From assembly GCA_905116865.2 (NCBI GenBank), contig CAJHNH020001577.1, forward strand, positions 62,001-126,000: a DNA stretch of 64,000 nucleotides, given 5' to 3'. Source of the stretch: Candidula unifasciata (taxonomy: Eukaryota > Mollusca > Gastropoda > Stylommatophora > Geomitridae). Below, piece by piece: positions 1-10,737 of the stretch. Both the position numbers and the translations under genes were made by a program. The notes under the pieces were generated by a model, which saw nothing but the letters and a program-made list of their open reading frames with translations, searched no databases and had not been told where the DNA came from. Position 1 is the stretch's first letter. Every line of letters starts with the position of its first letter.

Positions 1-468
1 GAGAGACAGAGGCAGACCTAGAGAGATGGTGGACAGCTTGACACTGCAGCAGGGAGAAGCACCTGTATCAGAAATGATTAGCAGCAGGTGATAGCAGGCT
101 GTGGACAAACATGACGACCATATTTACCAAGGATTGGCAAGGACAAAACATGAGGGTACTTTGAGTTTAATTCACCCAAAACAGAAGGAAACCCGGGGGT
201 TCCTGGGAAAGTACAACATTCTAGGGGTGTTCAAGTTAGCTGGTGTCTCTGCGGCGGTCAGGGCTGACAAAGATCAATTTCATTTTCCTGCCAGGGCACG
301 CAGGCACTCTCTTGTTATTGTCCCACCAAATGAGAGCTTGTTTTCATTTAAAACCATCACACCCCTAGAATTTTGGACTCCCCCCTCCCCCCCGGATTTC
401 CTTTGTTTGGAGTGAATTAAAAATGAAGAACCTACACAAGAGTTGCTGTAGTTATTTTCTTAACTTAC

Positions 469-1289
469 CCAACATCGTCCTTGCTGAAAGAATCCACATG
501 CGGTTGCTGCTGATGATACTGATGAATCTGGTGAAGGCGAGACAACCTAGACATACTCCCGCTGCTGCTGCCACTCTCATCCGTCAGGCAGCCATGGACA
601 TCAGCAACCTGCATCTGTCGAAGCTCGCTGCCCAGAAGAACACCATGTGGTTTATATGGCTGTGAATACACTGGTGCATCACCCCGTACATCTGTGACTT
701 GCCTGTAAGGATCTGACCCTCTTCTGGCAGACATGTGCACAGGAATCCGCTCTATATCTAACATTTCTTGTGATCTCATAAAACGGTCTTGCTCCATCCC
801 CCTTCTTCTATCACCGGTATTCCTCTGTGAGTTTTGTATAGCTAAAATCCCCTCTGGGTTTCCAGCGGCGATCTGTCTTGCAGTTTCCAAAGTTGACAAT
901 CCTCGCCTGGAACTAGAAAGAGCAGGTCCAGGACTTGAGGTAGACGATGACGTAGATGGCTGTTTGTCATGAAGGCTTCTGCTGTAATACTGATTCTTGT
1001 GATCAGCGCCAACAGCAGCAGTGACACTTTCATGGGATGGGATTCTCGCCTGTTCGTGATCTTCCCCAACTAGAGGTGATGCTCTGTGCCTGCGGGCTGG
1101 TGAATGAGCAGGTGAAGGTGGAGAGTCACAAGCCTTGGTGTAGCTGTTGCTCCGGTACCGATGGTGACCACTGCTGATCGCTGGCACAGCTGCAGCGGGG
1201 GTCTCAGGTGGACATTCTTGGGTCTGCTTCTGCTGAATCAAAGAGTTGGCTGATGCTCCGAGTGGCATAGACTCCACTGACATCAGTCT
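469..1289 (-). CDS. CCDC50: CCDC50-like protein, exon 10 (disordered C-terminal region)
   Basis: An 821-nt exon (273 codons plus 2 nt), acceptor TTCCACAG|AGACTG. It is rich in serine, proline, arginine and glutamine, with clusters such as SSSTSSPGPALSSSRRG and SGSSSGSMSRLSRL, and a HQIHQYHQQQPH stretch near the end. It looks disordered, as is the C-terminal half of human CCDC50. Translation meets TAA at 465-467, but this TAA lies in a strong donor (GTTGG|GTAAGT, phase 2), so a further exon to the left of the window is likely. Linkage to the rest rests on phase and strand. Confidence 0.8.
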
Positions 1290-1660
1290 CTGTGGAATAG
1301 AAGGATGCATTATTCGAAGCTGTTAATGTTTAAGACACACAAAAATGCAGTAATGAAAGCAGTCAGCTCTAAACTTGTAATATTAATAGAATATCTGAAT
1401 AAACAGCATTGGGTCAAAGCTTCTATTTTTGCCTCCATGAGTCATACAGACACCACTTTTTCAATCTTTTGCAGGCTCTTTGCTATACTCTTCTGTCCAA
1501 TTATTTACAATGAGATCTTGGACAAAACTGCATGCTATGTGTATAATTTTTATTTTTTAAAAACATTTATACAGTAATTAATAAACACATGAAAAGCATA
1601 ATATAAATTATTTAATTTTAAATTACTACGTGTTTATAAATGATTTCTTATTACTCTTTG

Positions 1661-1920
1661 TTCGCCAGTGGTAAGCTCCGGCAGAAAGTCCTGATTCCTC
1701 GCCCATCTGGACTTGGGCTTTGTTTCAGGGCGTGTGTTTTGTGTGCACAACCGTTTTACTGGCTTATTTGCATGCAGCTGGTTGTTCCTTGCTACTCCGA
1801 CAGATGCACTCTGACCTTGAAGGAAGTCCCCAACTAGTCACTTCCACAACATGCTTCTTGTGTAGGCGGTGGGTCTGTTATTGTTTTTCCCAATATGGGG
1901 CCCCGGAACCCACACAGGGG
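1661..1920 (-). repeat. SINE-A copy (GAAGAAG-tailed)
   Basis: SINE-A is about 290 bp. It opens with GTGTGGGTTCCGGGGCCC, carries GCCTGAGAGGCAAGGAACC mid-way, then GCCAGATCTGTAAAATGGA and AGAAGTGGACGAACAACCAG, and closes GGTGAACGCGAAGAAGAAG. This copy is complete and lies on the minus strand. Confidence 0.85.
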
Positions 1921-2280
1921 AATAATTGATTTTATTTATAACAATTTTTTACAATATCTCTGAAACACAGTGAACAGGAAATAGAAGAAGACTAAAATAG
2001 GAGGAAAGGGGAATTAGATATAGATGAATAATATTGAGAGGGTATGGAGAAAGCTGCAAAAGGTGGCAACAGATCAAAGGGGCCAAGGTGAGGTGGTAGA
2101 GGGCCTTTGCTCTCTTGAGGGAACGGATGAACTAACTTTATTTTCAAAGAATTGGGCACACAAGCCTTACATTCTGGCCTCACTCCATGACTACATTACT
2201 CCATTCATTTATCATTTTAGCAGATAATAATATTCATCATCAAATAAACATCAATAACATTTTAGTCACAACCACTAGGC

Positions 2281-2558
2281 CTCTGTGTGGGTTCCGGGGC
2301 CCTATTATAGGGAAAACAAGAATAGACCCACTGCCGACCCAAAAGCATGACGTAAGAGTCGACTAATCGGGAGCTTCGTAGAGTACATCTGCCTGAGAGG
2401 CAAGGAACCAACAGCCTGCATACAAATGTGTCAGATCTGTCAAATTGATGCACACACAACACTTAGGTTCTGGAACAGGACTGCAGTCCAGAAGTGGACG
2501 AACAACCACAACATTCCACCAGAGTTTACAGCTGTTGAACGCAAAGAAGAAGAAGACA
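2281..2558 (+). repeat. SINE-A copy
   Basis: Near-complete copy ending TTGAACGCAAAGAAGAAG. This tail is the closest in the window to the 3' end of the LINE at 46.86 kb. Confidence 0.88.
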
Positions 2559-3315
2559 ACCGCTGGAATGTGCTCTAAACATATCTAGATTTTTAAATAA
2601 TAATAATAATAATACTGTACCTCTAGGGAAAATCAACAATATACTTAGGGATAAAAGGTTAGCTGATTGCTGAAGGACCTATGCTCCCCTGAAGGACAAC
2701 AAGTTAGCCTGATGGAACTGGAGAACCTATATTCCACTCAGGGATAAAAAAGTTTGCCTGGTACTATAAGGATCATGCATTCAGTTTTGGACTCGTCCGA
2801 TTCTTCAGTTTGTAAATGCAGGTGTTCTGAGAGCCCTAAGGGTCACTGCTGGAGATATAGAGTGCTGTGCTTTGTGCAATGCATTTAACAGGCGATCACC
2901 TGATTGATCAGTCTAGGAAAGTCAAGTCAGATAAGATTGAACCTTGTACAGCGAAGCTGATCCTCAAGCCTTTGAAGATTCTTTCATCTGTGTCTTCTTC
3001 TGTGCGACTGGTTTCAAATGCTCACTTTTATTGCCTCGATGAACTGTCACAGCAGCAGCAAGTTTCCAAGCATTCCGTGAGGGTTGCCTAATTACCTCTT
3101 CCGCTCGGCCATGTGTTTTCTCGCAGGTCTCAATGTAGAGGACAGTTCTGCAGGAATTTGCTCGGGTGTATCTATACTTTTATATGAATCTATAATACAG
3201 TTATAATCTTTCAGAGAGTCTGAACTGATATACCATATTTTTTCGTGTCTGAGACGTCCCCTTGCATAAGACATCTTCATGTATCTTCTCTTCTTCTTTG
3301 CGTTTGGTTTCGTTT

Positions 3316-4264
3316 GCTCAGATCAGACCATCAGGTGGGTTGCCTCTATGAACATGCATGTCAGCTGCAGGTCCTGCATGGTTCCCCATAGCTTGCTCTG
3401 CACACTCTGCTCTTGAGGCCAGGTGTCTTTTTGAAGTTGCAGGTAGAGTGGGCAGATCTGTGGAATATGCTGAGGTGTTTGGGGTCCTGTTTGACAGGCA
3501 CACTGTGGGGACTGTATGATCTTTATTTTATGCATGTGGTAGTTAAGCCTGCAGTGTCCTGTTCGTAGATGGAAAATTGTTGTATGTTGCTTTCTGTTGA
3601 GTCTGCTGATGGGGTCTTGTTGATGTTTACTATTAGTTTGTTCTCTCCACAATCCCTTGTATTTTCCTTTGATAAGTGTTCTGATTTCTGGTAATGACAA
3701 TGAATGGGCGTGTTGTTTCTCCTTTGTTCCATTTTTTGCAAGTCTGTTTGCTAACTCATTTCGTGGTATGCCGCAGTGAGCCGGGATCCACTGGAGAACA
3801 ATTTGATTGTTTTCTGCGAGTCTGTTTAGCTGACGGGTCAATTATCTTTCCACATTGTCTCGTGGATACCTATGAGTCGCCTGGAGGACTGACATGCAGT
3901 CACAAAGGAAAACAATTTTGCTGTTTTTAATTTTTCTTTCCTCGAGCACTTAGGCTGAATCAATAATTGCTTGCTGCTCTGCTCTGAAGTTTGTTAAGAG
4001 TCTTCCGGAGGGGCATGACGTTTCTACTGTGGTCCCATCTTGCAGCATGATGACCGATCCAGCTCCTTCATTTTTGTCTGCTCCCTCCAATGATCCATCG
4101 GTGTAAACGTGTGTCCATTCGGATTTTGGATAACAGCTGTAGACATGTTCAAGGGTCTTTGCACACAGTACTAGGTCACACTCTTCAGCCTTTCTGTCTA
4201 TGCCTAGAATTGTTGTTGTGACTGTATATTTAGGCTGTAGGTCTATGCTGTATGCCTGGATCAT
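3316..4264 (-). pseudogene. Degenerate Nimb/I-type LINE 3' end (RNase H domain)
   Basis: Two broken minus-strand frames cover an RNase H domain. The first (3,950-4,264) has VYTDGSLEG (first catalytic Asp) and NFRAEQQAI (catalytic Glu). The second (3,323-3,841) has IVLQWIPAHCGIPRNELANR, with Asn replacing the usual Asp in the last motif, then RLNRKQHTTIFHLRTGHC. The segment joining the two, including the third motif, is disrupted. It resembles the RNase H of the large LINE at 46 kb but is clearly older. The 3' end reads AAACGCAAAGAAGAAGAG, the same tail type as that LINE and SINE-A. Confidence 0.85.
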
Positions 4265-4546
4265 TTCCCATGTTGAAGGATCTTTAGAAAGGATGTCACT
4301 GTTTTTTTGTGTAGTATAATTTTGATAGATGGTGAAAGCTTTGTCTTTTCAATCTTTATGTATAAGATGCCTCAATGTATAAAACTATCCCCTATATTTT
4401 AAACTTAAATTAACACAAAATATTTCAAACACATTCTGTATATAAAAAAATACCCAATTTTAAACTGAAAAAATGTGGGGAAAAATTGTGTCTTATACAT
4501 GGAAAAATGTGGTAATTATGTGTATGAACTTGAAGGTTAAACTTAC

Positions 4547-4687
4547 TCTGGCCTCCTTCCTTGCCTGGTGCTTCTGTTTGGCTTTTTTCAGCCGCAGCTG
4601 CTCCTCCTCCTGGATAATCCTTGCCAGCTGCTCGTCCTGGAGCTCAATCCTGCGAAGCTTGTCAGGATCAACATTGGCTTTTGTCCT
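4547..4687 (-). CDS. CCDC50: CCDC50-like protein, exon 9 (MIU-like ubiquitin-binding motif)
   Basis: A 141-nt phase-0 exon, acceptor TTTCCATAG and donor GCCAGA|GTAAGT. It encodes RTKANVDPDKLRRIELQDEQ, then LARIIQEEEQLRLKKAKQKH and QARKEAR. The human counterpart is [22 protein letters not shown], a motif interacting with ubiquitin (MIU) used by CCDC50 to bind K63-linked chains. The DEQLARIIQEEE core keeps the acidic flank and the central alanine of MIU motifs, so ubiquitin binding is a reasonable inference. Confidence 0.92.
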
Positions 4688-4759
4688 CTATGGAAAGAAA
4701 ATGAACATACATATGTCAGTCCAGGGCAGATAAATGGCTGAGAGCTTCAACTGGCCAGA

Positions 4760-5105
4760 CAGACATGTGGATTTGTCTTGGAGAGACATCGATTAAGTGA
4801 CTTTGTGTATTGTAGTTCGTAAATGTAACACTTTCTATTCATGTCATGTGCTGATGAAGGCTTTTTAGCAGCGATGTTCACTTGTCATTTGTGAAGCTGA
4901 CTAGTTCTACTTTTCATTTGGTCTGAGATCTTGTCATCGTAATGATAAGATGAGACAAGCAAAGCAGATGTATGGATAAAAGGACATCTCAATAAATGAA
5001 AACAAGTGCTGTTTAGTTTGATTTCTTGTCATCATAAGGATAAGGAGAGACAAGCAAAGCAGACGTGTGGATAAAAGGCCAATATCTCAATAAATGAAAA
5101 CTATT
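4760..5105 (+). repeat. Dispersed repeat R1, uninterrupted copy
   Basis: About 350 bp closely similar to 13,010-13,590 (shared stretches include TGTCATGTGCTGATGAAGG and GTGAAGCTGACTAGTTCTA). The last 80 bp are themselves duplicated (4,930-4,995 and 5,025-5,105). No coding capacity. It is useful as the empty-site reference for a SINE insertion in the other copy. Confidence 0.75.
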
Positions 5106-5189
5106 GTTGAATGGTTTAATATCTTATCTATCTTTTCAGGGCAGATGGATGATGTCTTATAGTAGATTTTAATGTCTTTAATCTCACAA

Positions 5190-5266
5190 TGTGGGGGTCG
5201 CCACAACATGAGGAACTGTATTAAAGGGACGTGGCATTAGGATGGTTGCGAGCCACTGCACTAGAA
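5190..5266 (+). mobile_element. Partial SPIN-like hAT MITE end
   Basis: The stretch GGGGGTCGCCACAACATGAG through GAACTGTATTAAAGGG to GAGCCACTG matches the right half of the complete MITE at 22,986-23,186. The left half is absent or too diverged to see. Confidence 0.7.
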
Positions 5267-5399
5267 GCTTGTTGAAACTGAATATGTTTGGTAGAAAAGT
5301 GCGGATATCGCAGCCTAGCTGTACCATCCTGTTCAGACTATTCGCCACTGTAGCGGCGCTGCACAGAGACACTCTAATATTATTTCATTTACTGGAAAA

Positions 5400-6200
5400 A
5401 CAAATTTGAATGAAGATGTTTTGAAAAACTAGAATTAGCGAAACAAAGTCCTTTTGTTTTTGAAGTTCATGATAGTGTTTGTGTCACTTTATGATTTTAA
5501 AAAAAATAATTAGATGTGATACAATATTTCTGTGGTTTTTCCAGACCAAATGATCAGGGAAAAAGGTTTAGAACTGTGCATACTAGTCTGTTGTTGATAA
5601 ATCTAGGCCAGATAGTGACAATAGTCTTGATATTATGATTGATAATGCATGTGTCAAAACTGCTGACTATTGCCGATAATTTAGGTTAGGATGAAGATTG
5701 AAAAAATATTTCAGTCGTATCATCTCTGTTTTGATCAGCCGTTTTCCCGATTTCGGTTGTTATGAAATCTGACATGTCATACAAAAATGGTCATAACAAC
5801 CAAAATATTTAAATTAAATGTTTCAAATAAAGACTAGCTGATACATAACTGAACAGAGAAGGCATGCGAATTCTTAAAAACGGATAGCAGTGTTGCTGAA
5901 CAAGTAGAAAGTAAGGTAAGCACAACATTTTTTTGGGTGTAAATAATCTTCATATGTGTCTAACATCCGTGAATGATGTGTGATTTTAATATTTTGTTGT
6001 AATACTGACAATTATATAGTTTAGATTGATTCTGAACTCATTTCTCTTTAATTTTATACATCATATGTCCCTATACAGCCAATATTTTTTTCTTCAGGAA
6101 GGTTTTAGCTTTGTCATGTTGCAGTAAAAGAATTCAGCTCAAAATTAATTCTGTCCAAACTGAGAAAAAAAATGTCGTCCTGAAAGAGTTAATGAGATCT
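5400..6200. other. CCDC50 intron 8, AT-rich sequence without recognised features
   Basis: Between the partial MITE and exon 8 the intron is AT-rich and apparently unique. I find no exon, RNA gene or known repeat. Confidence 0.4.
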
Positions 6201-6294
6201 GTTAGATAAGGGTGAGGAGAATGGGGAGGAGAAGGAGGAGAAAAAGAAGAAAACAACAATAACAACTGCCTGTACAAGTCCTTCTAGCACTAAC

Positions 6295-6330
6295 CTTATG
6301 CTCCTGTTCTTGAAGCAACCTGGCCAATTC
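6295..6330 (-). CDS. CCDC50: CCDC50-like protein, exon 8 (12-residue microexon)
   Basis: A 36-nt phase-0 exon between TCCAATCAG and GTTAGT, encoding ELARLLQEQEHK. It is too short to stand out as an open frame. It is called because it matches human CCDC50 EIARKLQEEE, lies between exons 7 and 9, and keeps the frame at both junctions. Its length (36 nt) means skipping would not disturb the frame, so it is a candidate for alternative splicing. Confidence 0.8.
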
Positions 6331-6805
6331 CTGATTGGAAGATGAAAGAAGCTGGTTACGCAGGGCAACATTAGCCAAACAGGCAATATTACCTGTACAT
6401 ATCTCAATGTACCTGCTGTGATATTTGGACATTGGTCAATGGACTTGCGGGCATTTCATAAAGGAGGCACATCTTGGAGACCGGTCAGCTCTGGTAATCT
6501 TGGCTTTCAATGTGTCCCTCTCTGATGTTTCTCCATCTGGTACTGATAGATATGACTGTGTGTTTAAATGACTCCAAGAAATATGCTGACTATAGCTCAG
6601 CCACTGGTAGGGTCATCCATGTGTGTAGGGTCATCCATGTTGGACAGGTCAAGGAAAAGGTATTGGGGACAGCTAAAAGCCAACCCTGATTTCCTGTGGG
6701 CAGATTGAAGGCAGGTAAAAGCTAGAGAAAGCCAACCTGAAAAACTGCTTATATGTCCGTGCAGGGTGGCAAGTATTGCTTCACAAAGTACTGGGTACTT
6801 AAATT

Positions 6806-7085
6806 TAGGACCGCGTTAGCAGTCGATAGGAGTCTCGCTTTCAAATCCAGCCCACGCCAGTGTTCAAAACCGAGCGGTTCCCGGGGTTCACCCAGCCTCT
6901 AGGTAATAGGTACCAGAGTTAAAACTCTGGGGTAGATGGAGGAATGTAGCTGTAGCTACAGAGTTGTGACACAGGCGGACAGTTTCTTATCAGTTTTCCC
7001 TATTGGTGGCAGCGCACTTATGGTTTATAACCGTGCGCAATGAGGCTGGTTCACATCTCCCAACTTTACCTTTTACCTTTTTGGG
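6806..7085 (+). repeat. SINE-C copy (TTTACC-tailed)
   Basis: Aligns along its length with 38,391-38,676. Shared landmarks are a B-box-like CTTTCAAATCCAGC, GTTCCCGGGGTTCACCCAGC, CACTCTGGGG-type text and the tail CTTTACCTTTTACCTTT. tRNA-headed by the B-box match; the function is retroposition only. Confidence 0.8.
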
Positions 7086-7157
7086 TACTCAGCACCCTTT
7101 GGATATTTTCTCCTGGGTATGAAGGTGTGCTGAAAAATTAACATACGCACTTATTAG

Positions 7158-7790
7158 TTCTCCACTCATCATCATCATGTGCCAGTAAGCATAGGCTGTC
7201 AAGTGTTGCCATTTCCCACAACTATCAGAATCATGGATCAGATCAATGTTCTTGTCTCACCCCCTTCTATGTGGCCAGGTCATTCAGGTATTTACCTCTT
7301 TGCCTTCCCCTTGCTCTCTTTCCATCAATCTTGCTAGTTACCAAGTTCTTCAGTCTATTTCTCAGAAGATGCCCAAAACATACTGACTGTTTATGTCTAA
7401 TTGTTCTGAAATGTTTATGACTTTCATCTGTCCCAATGAGGACAGTTTTGTTTGTTTTTCCACCCTCCATGATAATCTTTGTATTCATCTTACAAACCAC
7501 ATCTCTGCTAGAAGTAAATGTTCTTCAGCTTGCCTTCTCTTTGTTCATGTCTCACATGCATACAATAATACACCTTAACATGCTTTCTCTCACTGCTAGT
7601 GACATATTCTTATTGGCAGAAATATTCGGCATCTTGCCAAAGGCCACTTTTACCATGGCGTTTTTTGTTTTTATTTCTGCAGGGCATCTTGCCTCAGGTG
7701 TTACAACAGTTCCAAGATGTCTATTCATTTGCTTAAGAATTTTGCTGTCTGCATGTATTTCATTCAAACTTTGGTATGCTTTTCTTTTTG
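7158..7790 (-). pseudogene. LINE 3' fragment with (GATGAT)n tail
   Basis: Minus-strand frames read HKQSVCFGHLLRNRLKNLVT then GKRARGRQRGKYLNDLA, the post-RT region of RTE-like LINEs. The copy ends in a (GATGAT)-type tail near 7,160. Frames are broken at several points. Confidence 0.7.
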
Positions 7791-7985
7791 GTAAGGACCA
7801 TCAGGTATGCCTTTCTTTTTGGTAAGGACCATAAGGTATGCCTTTCTTTTTGGTAAGGACCATAAGGTATGCCTTTCTTTTTGGTAAGGACCATCAGGTA
7901 TGCCTTTCTTTTTGGTAAGGACCATCAGGTATGCCTTTCTTTTTGGTAAGGAGATTCAGGTATGCCTTTCTTTTTAAGGACCATC
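7773..7985 (+). repeat. 31-bp tandem repeat, about 7 copies
   Basis: Unit GGTATGCCTTTCTTTTTGGT plus AAGGACCATCA, with a few substitutions and one short last unit. It abuts the LINE fragment and has no coding role. Confidence 0.9.
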
Positions 7986-8054
7986 ATTTTCATTTTCAAT
8001 ATAACTCTAAGCCTAACTTCTCAATATGAACTATTACTGCATCCACTAGAGACT

Positions 8055-8430
8055 ACCGTGGGCTGCATGGTATCCACCTTGAGTGCTAGAGGTTCCGGGT
8101 TCAATTCCCAGTAAGGGCTTGGATTTTGTTCATGTGGACTTGGACTTATAGGAATCCCCCCCCCGTCTCTGGGTAGTGAGAGCAGACGCCGGTGTGCACT
8201 GTTGCGCACGTCCAAAAAATCCCTTAGCAGTTGGAAATCAAAAAGAGTAGCCTAACAGCGCTGCCCGGGCCAAATTTGGTGTTAAAAATCTACCCAAAGT
8301 ATTTCAGGATCCTCGCAGGTGCTACAGAGCCTGTGCCCTGTGCTGAGCTTCTTCGGACTCAGACTTGAGTTAGAAGAAGAACGGAGCACTTATGGGTTAC
8401 TACCCCTGTGCCATAGTGTTGATCCGTTGT
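8055..8430 (+). repeat. SINE-D copy
   Basis: Similar over its length to 61,866-62,236. tRNA-like B box GGGTTCAATTCCCAG, then TGTTGCGCACGT, ATCAAAAAGAGTAGCCTAAC and GGACTCAGACTTGAGTTAGA. Not a functional tRNA gene: no acceptor-stem pairing is evident and the same body follows in both copies. Confidence 0.85.
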
Positions 8431-8451
8431 TAAAAACCTCAAAAGAGACTG

Positions 8452-8610
8452 CAGATTGTTTTCACTGTCTGCAACTAACACCAGATTGTTTTCACTGTTT
8501 GCAACTAACACCAGATTGTTTTCACTGTCTGCAACTAACACCAGATTGTTTTCACTGTCTGCAACTAACACCGTAACACAGATTGTTTTCACTGTCTGCA
8601 ACTAACACCG
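8452..8610 (+). repeat. 30-bp tandem repeat, 5 copies
   Basis: Unit AGATTGTTTTCACTGTCTGC plus AACTAACACC. The fifth copy is offset by a GTAACAC insertion. It adjoins the end of a SINE-D copy. Confidence 0.92.
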
Positions 8611-8699
8611 TTATCACCTGCATATCTTCTGCACTACTTAGTGGTAAAATGACGTACAACATGCTGGATATTGTCAAGGCCCTTTGAGATCGAGTGAAA

Positions 8700-8920
8700 A
8701 CTGCAGCACGCATAGAGATCATTATGGTCTGAAGAAAAATGGTGCAACAGGGAGTAACTAGAGGATCTGGCTGATGCTCAACCTCAGGTGCACGGCAAGA
8801 CGGACATACTAGTAATGTTACCACTGGACTGGAACTCTGTCCTGGCTGTTTAATAGGTGGATGGAGCACTTATGGGAATTCCCCCCAGGGGCTGCAATGT
8901 CAGTTCTAAACTAAGCTCAA
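8700..8920 (+). repeat. Fragment of LINE-R (3' end)
   Basis: Shares CGGCAAGACGGAC, GGAACTCT..CTGGCTG and GGAGCACTTATGGGAATTCC with fragments at 40.56, 57.0 and 60.6 kb, which lie on the opposite strand. In the 40.56-kb copy the equivalent frame reads TEHLWECPECC, a C-terminal LINE look. Confidence 0.6.
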
Positions 8921-8936
8921 AACACAGAATACATAC

Positions 8937-9068
8937 TTCATCCTGGGATGCTTGTATTTCCAGACGAGTCATCTCATCCATTTCATCAGGGAGTTTGTAG
9001 AAATCGCTGAAGTCTCCATTATCCTCTATCCGACCAGCGGGGGTGATCCTGTGGGAATACACCATGAC
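8937..9068 (-). CDS. CCDC50: CCDC50-like protein, exon 7
   Basis: A 132-nt phase-0 exon, acceptor CACTTCAG|GTCATG and donor GATGAA|GTATGT. It encodes VMVYSHRITPAGRIEDNGDF, then SDFYKLPDEMDEMTRLEIQA and SQDE. It corresponds to human CCDC50 [25 protein letters not shown], the run before the second ELARxLQE motif. An inner acceptor (CCCACAG|GATCAC) exists but would need a different phase. The 31-bp array of intron 6 ends about 50 bp upstream of the acceptor. Confidence 0.82.
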
Positions 9069-9118
9069 CTGAAGTGACCCACACGTCTCACACCCTCGAT
9101 TCTTAAATCCCTACTTGG

Positions 9119-10330
9119 GTCTTGACCAACACATGTCAAACCATCACAGCTCTTGACCAACACATGTCAAACCATCACAGCTCTTGACCAACACATGTCA
9201 AACCATCACAGCTCTTGACCAACACATGTCAAACCATCACATCTCTTGACCAACACATGTCAAACCATCACAGCTCTTGACCACCACACGTCAAACCACT
9301 ACATCTCTTGACCAACACATGTCAAACCATCACATCTCTTGACCAACACATGTCAAACCATCACAGCTCTTGACCAACACATGTCAAACCATCACAGCTT
9401 TTGACCAACACATGTCAAACCATCACATCTCTTGACCAACACATGTCAAACCACCACATCTCTTGACCAACACATGTCAAACCATCACAGCTCTTGACCA
9501 ACACATGTCAAACCATCACATCTCTTGACCAACACATGTCAAACCACCACATCTCTTGACCAACACATGTCAAACCATCACAGCTCTTGACCAACACATG
9601 TCAAACCATCACATCTCTTGACCAACACATGTCAAACCATCACATCTCTTGACCAACACATGTCAAACCATCACATCTCTTGACCAACACATGTCAAACC
9701 ATCACATCTCTTGACCAACACACGTCAAACCATCACATCTCTTGACCAACACATGTCAAACCATCACATCTCTTGACCAACACACGTCAAACCATCACAG
9801 CTCTTGACCAACACATGTCAAACCATCACATCTCTTGACCAACACATGTCAAACCATCACATCTCTTGACCAACACATGTCAAACCATCACATCTCTTGA
9901 CCAACACATGTCAAACCATCACATCTCTTGACCAACACATGTCAAACCATCACATCTCTTGACCAACACACGTCAAACCATCACATCTCTTGACCAACAC
10001 ATGTCAAACCATCACATCTCTTGACCAACACACGTCAAACCATCACAGCTCTTGACCAACACATGTCAAACCATCACATCTCTTGACCAACACATGTCAA
10101 ACCATCACATCTCTTGACCAACACATGTCAAACCATCACATCTCTTGACCAACACATGTCAAACCATCACAGCTCTTGACCAACACATGTCAAACCATCA
10201 CAGCTCTTGACCAACACACGTCAAACCATCACATCTCTTGACCAACACATGTCAAACCATCACAGCTCTTGACCAACACATGTCAAACCATCACATCTCT
10301 TGACCAACACATGTCAAACCATCACATCTC
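9119..10330 (+). repeat. 31-bp minisatellite, about 39 copies
   Basis: Unit ATCTCTTGACCAACACATGT plus CAAACCATCAC. Variation is limited mainly to three sites (ATCTC/AGCTC, ATGTC/ACGTC, CCATC/CCACC), which forms a readable allele-like code along the array. It lies in CCDC50 intron 6, ending about 50 bp from the exon-7 acceptor. It is not a CRISPR array because units abut without spacers. Confidence 0.96.
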
Positions 10331-10332
10331 CT

Positions 10333-10722
10333 GCAGTTTCTTGAGTGGGTTCTGGGGTGCAGTTTTTGAGGGGAAAAAGGAATACACCCACTGCCACCCC
10401 TCTCCCCTCTAATAAGCATATCGTAAAAGGTGACCAATGAGGAGTGTTTTCTATGAAGTTTGAGTGAGTCTGCTTGAGAAGTGAGGAACCAACAGTCTGC
10501 ATACAGGTAAGCCAGATATGAAAATGGATGTGCATGCAAAACTCAAGCTCTGGAACAAGATCAAAGCCCAGAAGTGGATGAACAACCAGAACTTTCTGCC
10601 AGAGTTTACAGCCGGTAAACACTAAGAAGTTCTGAAATAAGACTAAAGGCCAGAAGTGGATGAACAATCTGAACTTTTCGTAACAGTTGACAGCAGGTAA
10701 ACTCTAAGAAAAAAAAAAGATC
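10333..10722 (+). repeat. SINE-A copy with a duplicated 3' end
   Basis: Complete 5' end and body, then a second copy of the 3' third (10,633-10,722). Likely target duplication: ATCTCCTGCAGT before and ATCTCCTACTGT after. It therefore inserted between the 31-bp array and a LINE tail. Confidence 0.85.
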
Positions 10723-10737
10723 TCCTACTGTTTTTTT

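Noticed and set aside
5184..5372. Small minus-strand frame of 62 codons
   Set aside because: Antisense reading of a partial SPIN-like MITE end and its flank.
9119..10330. CRISPR-like regular 31-bp repeats
   Set aside because: Units abut with no unique spacers, and the context is a eukaryotic intron.
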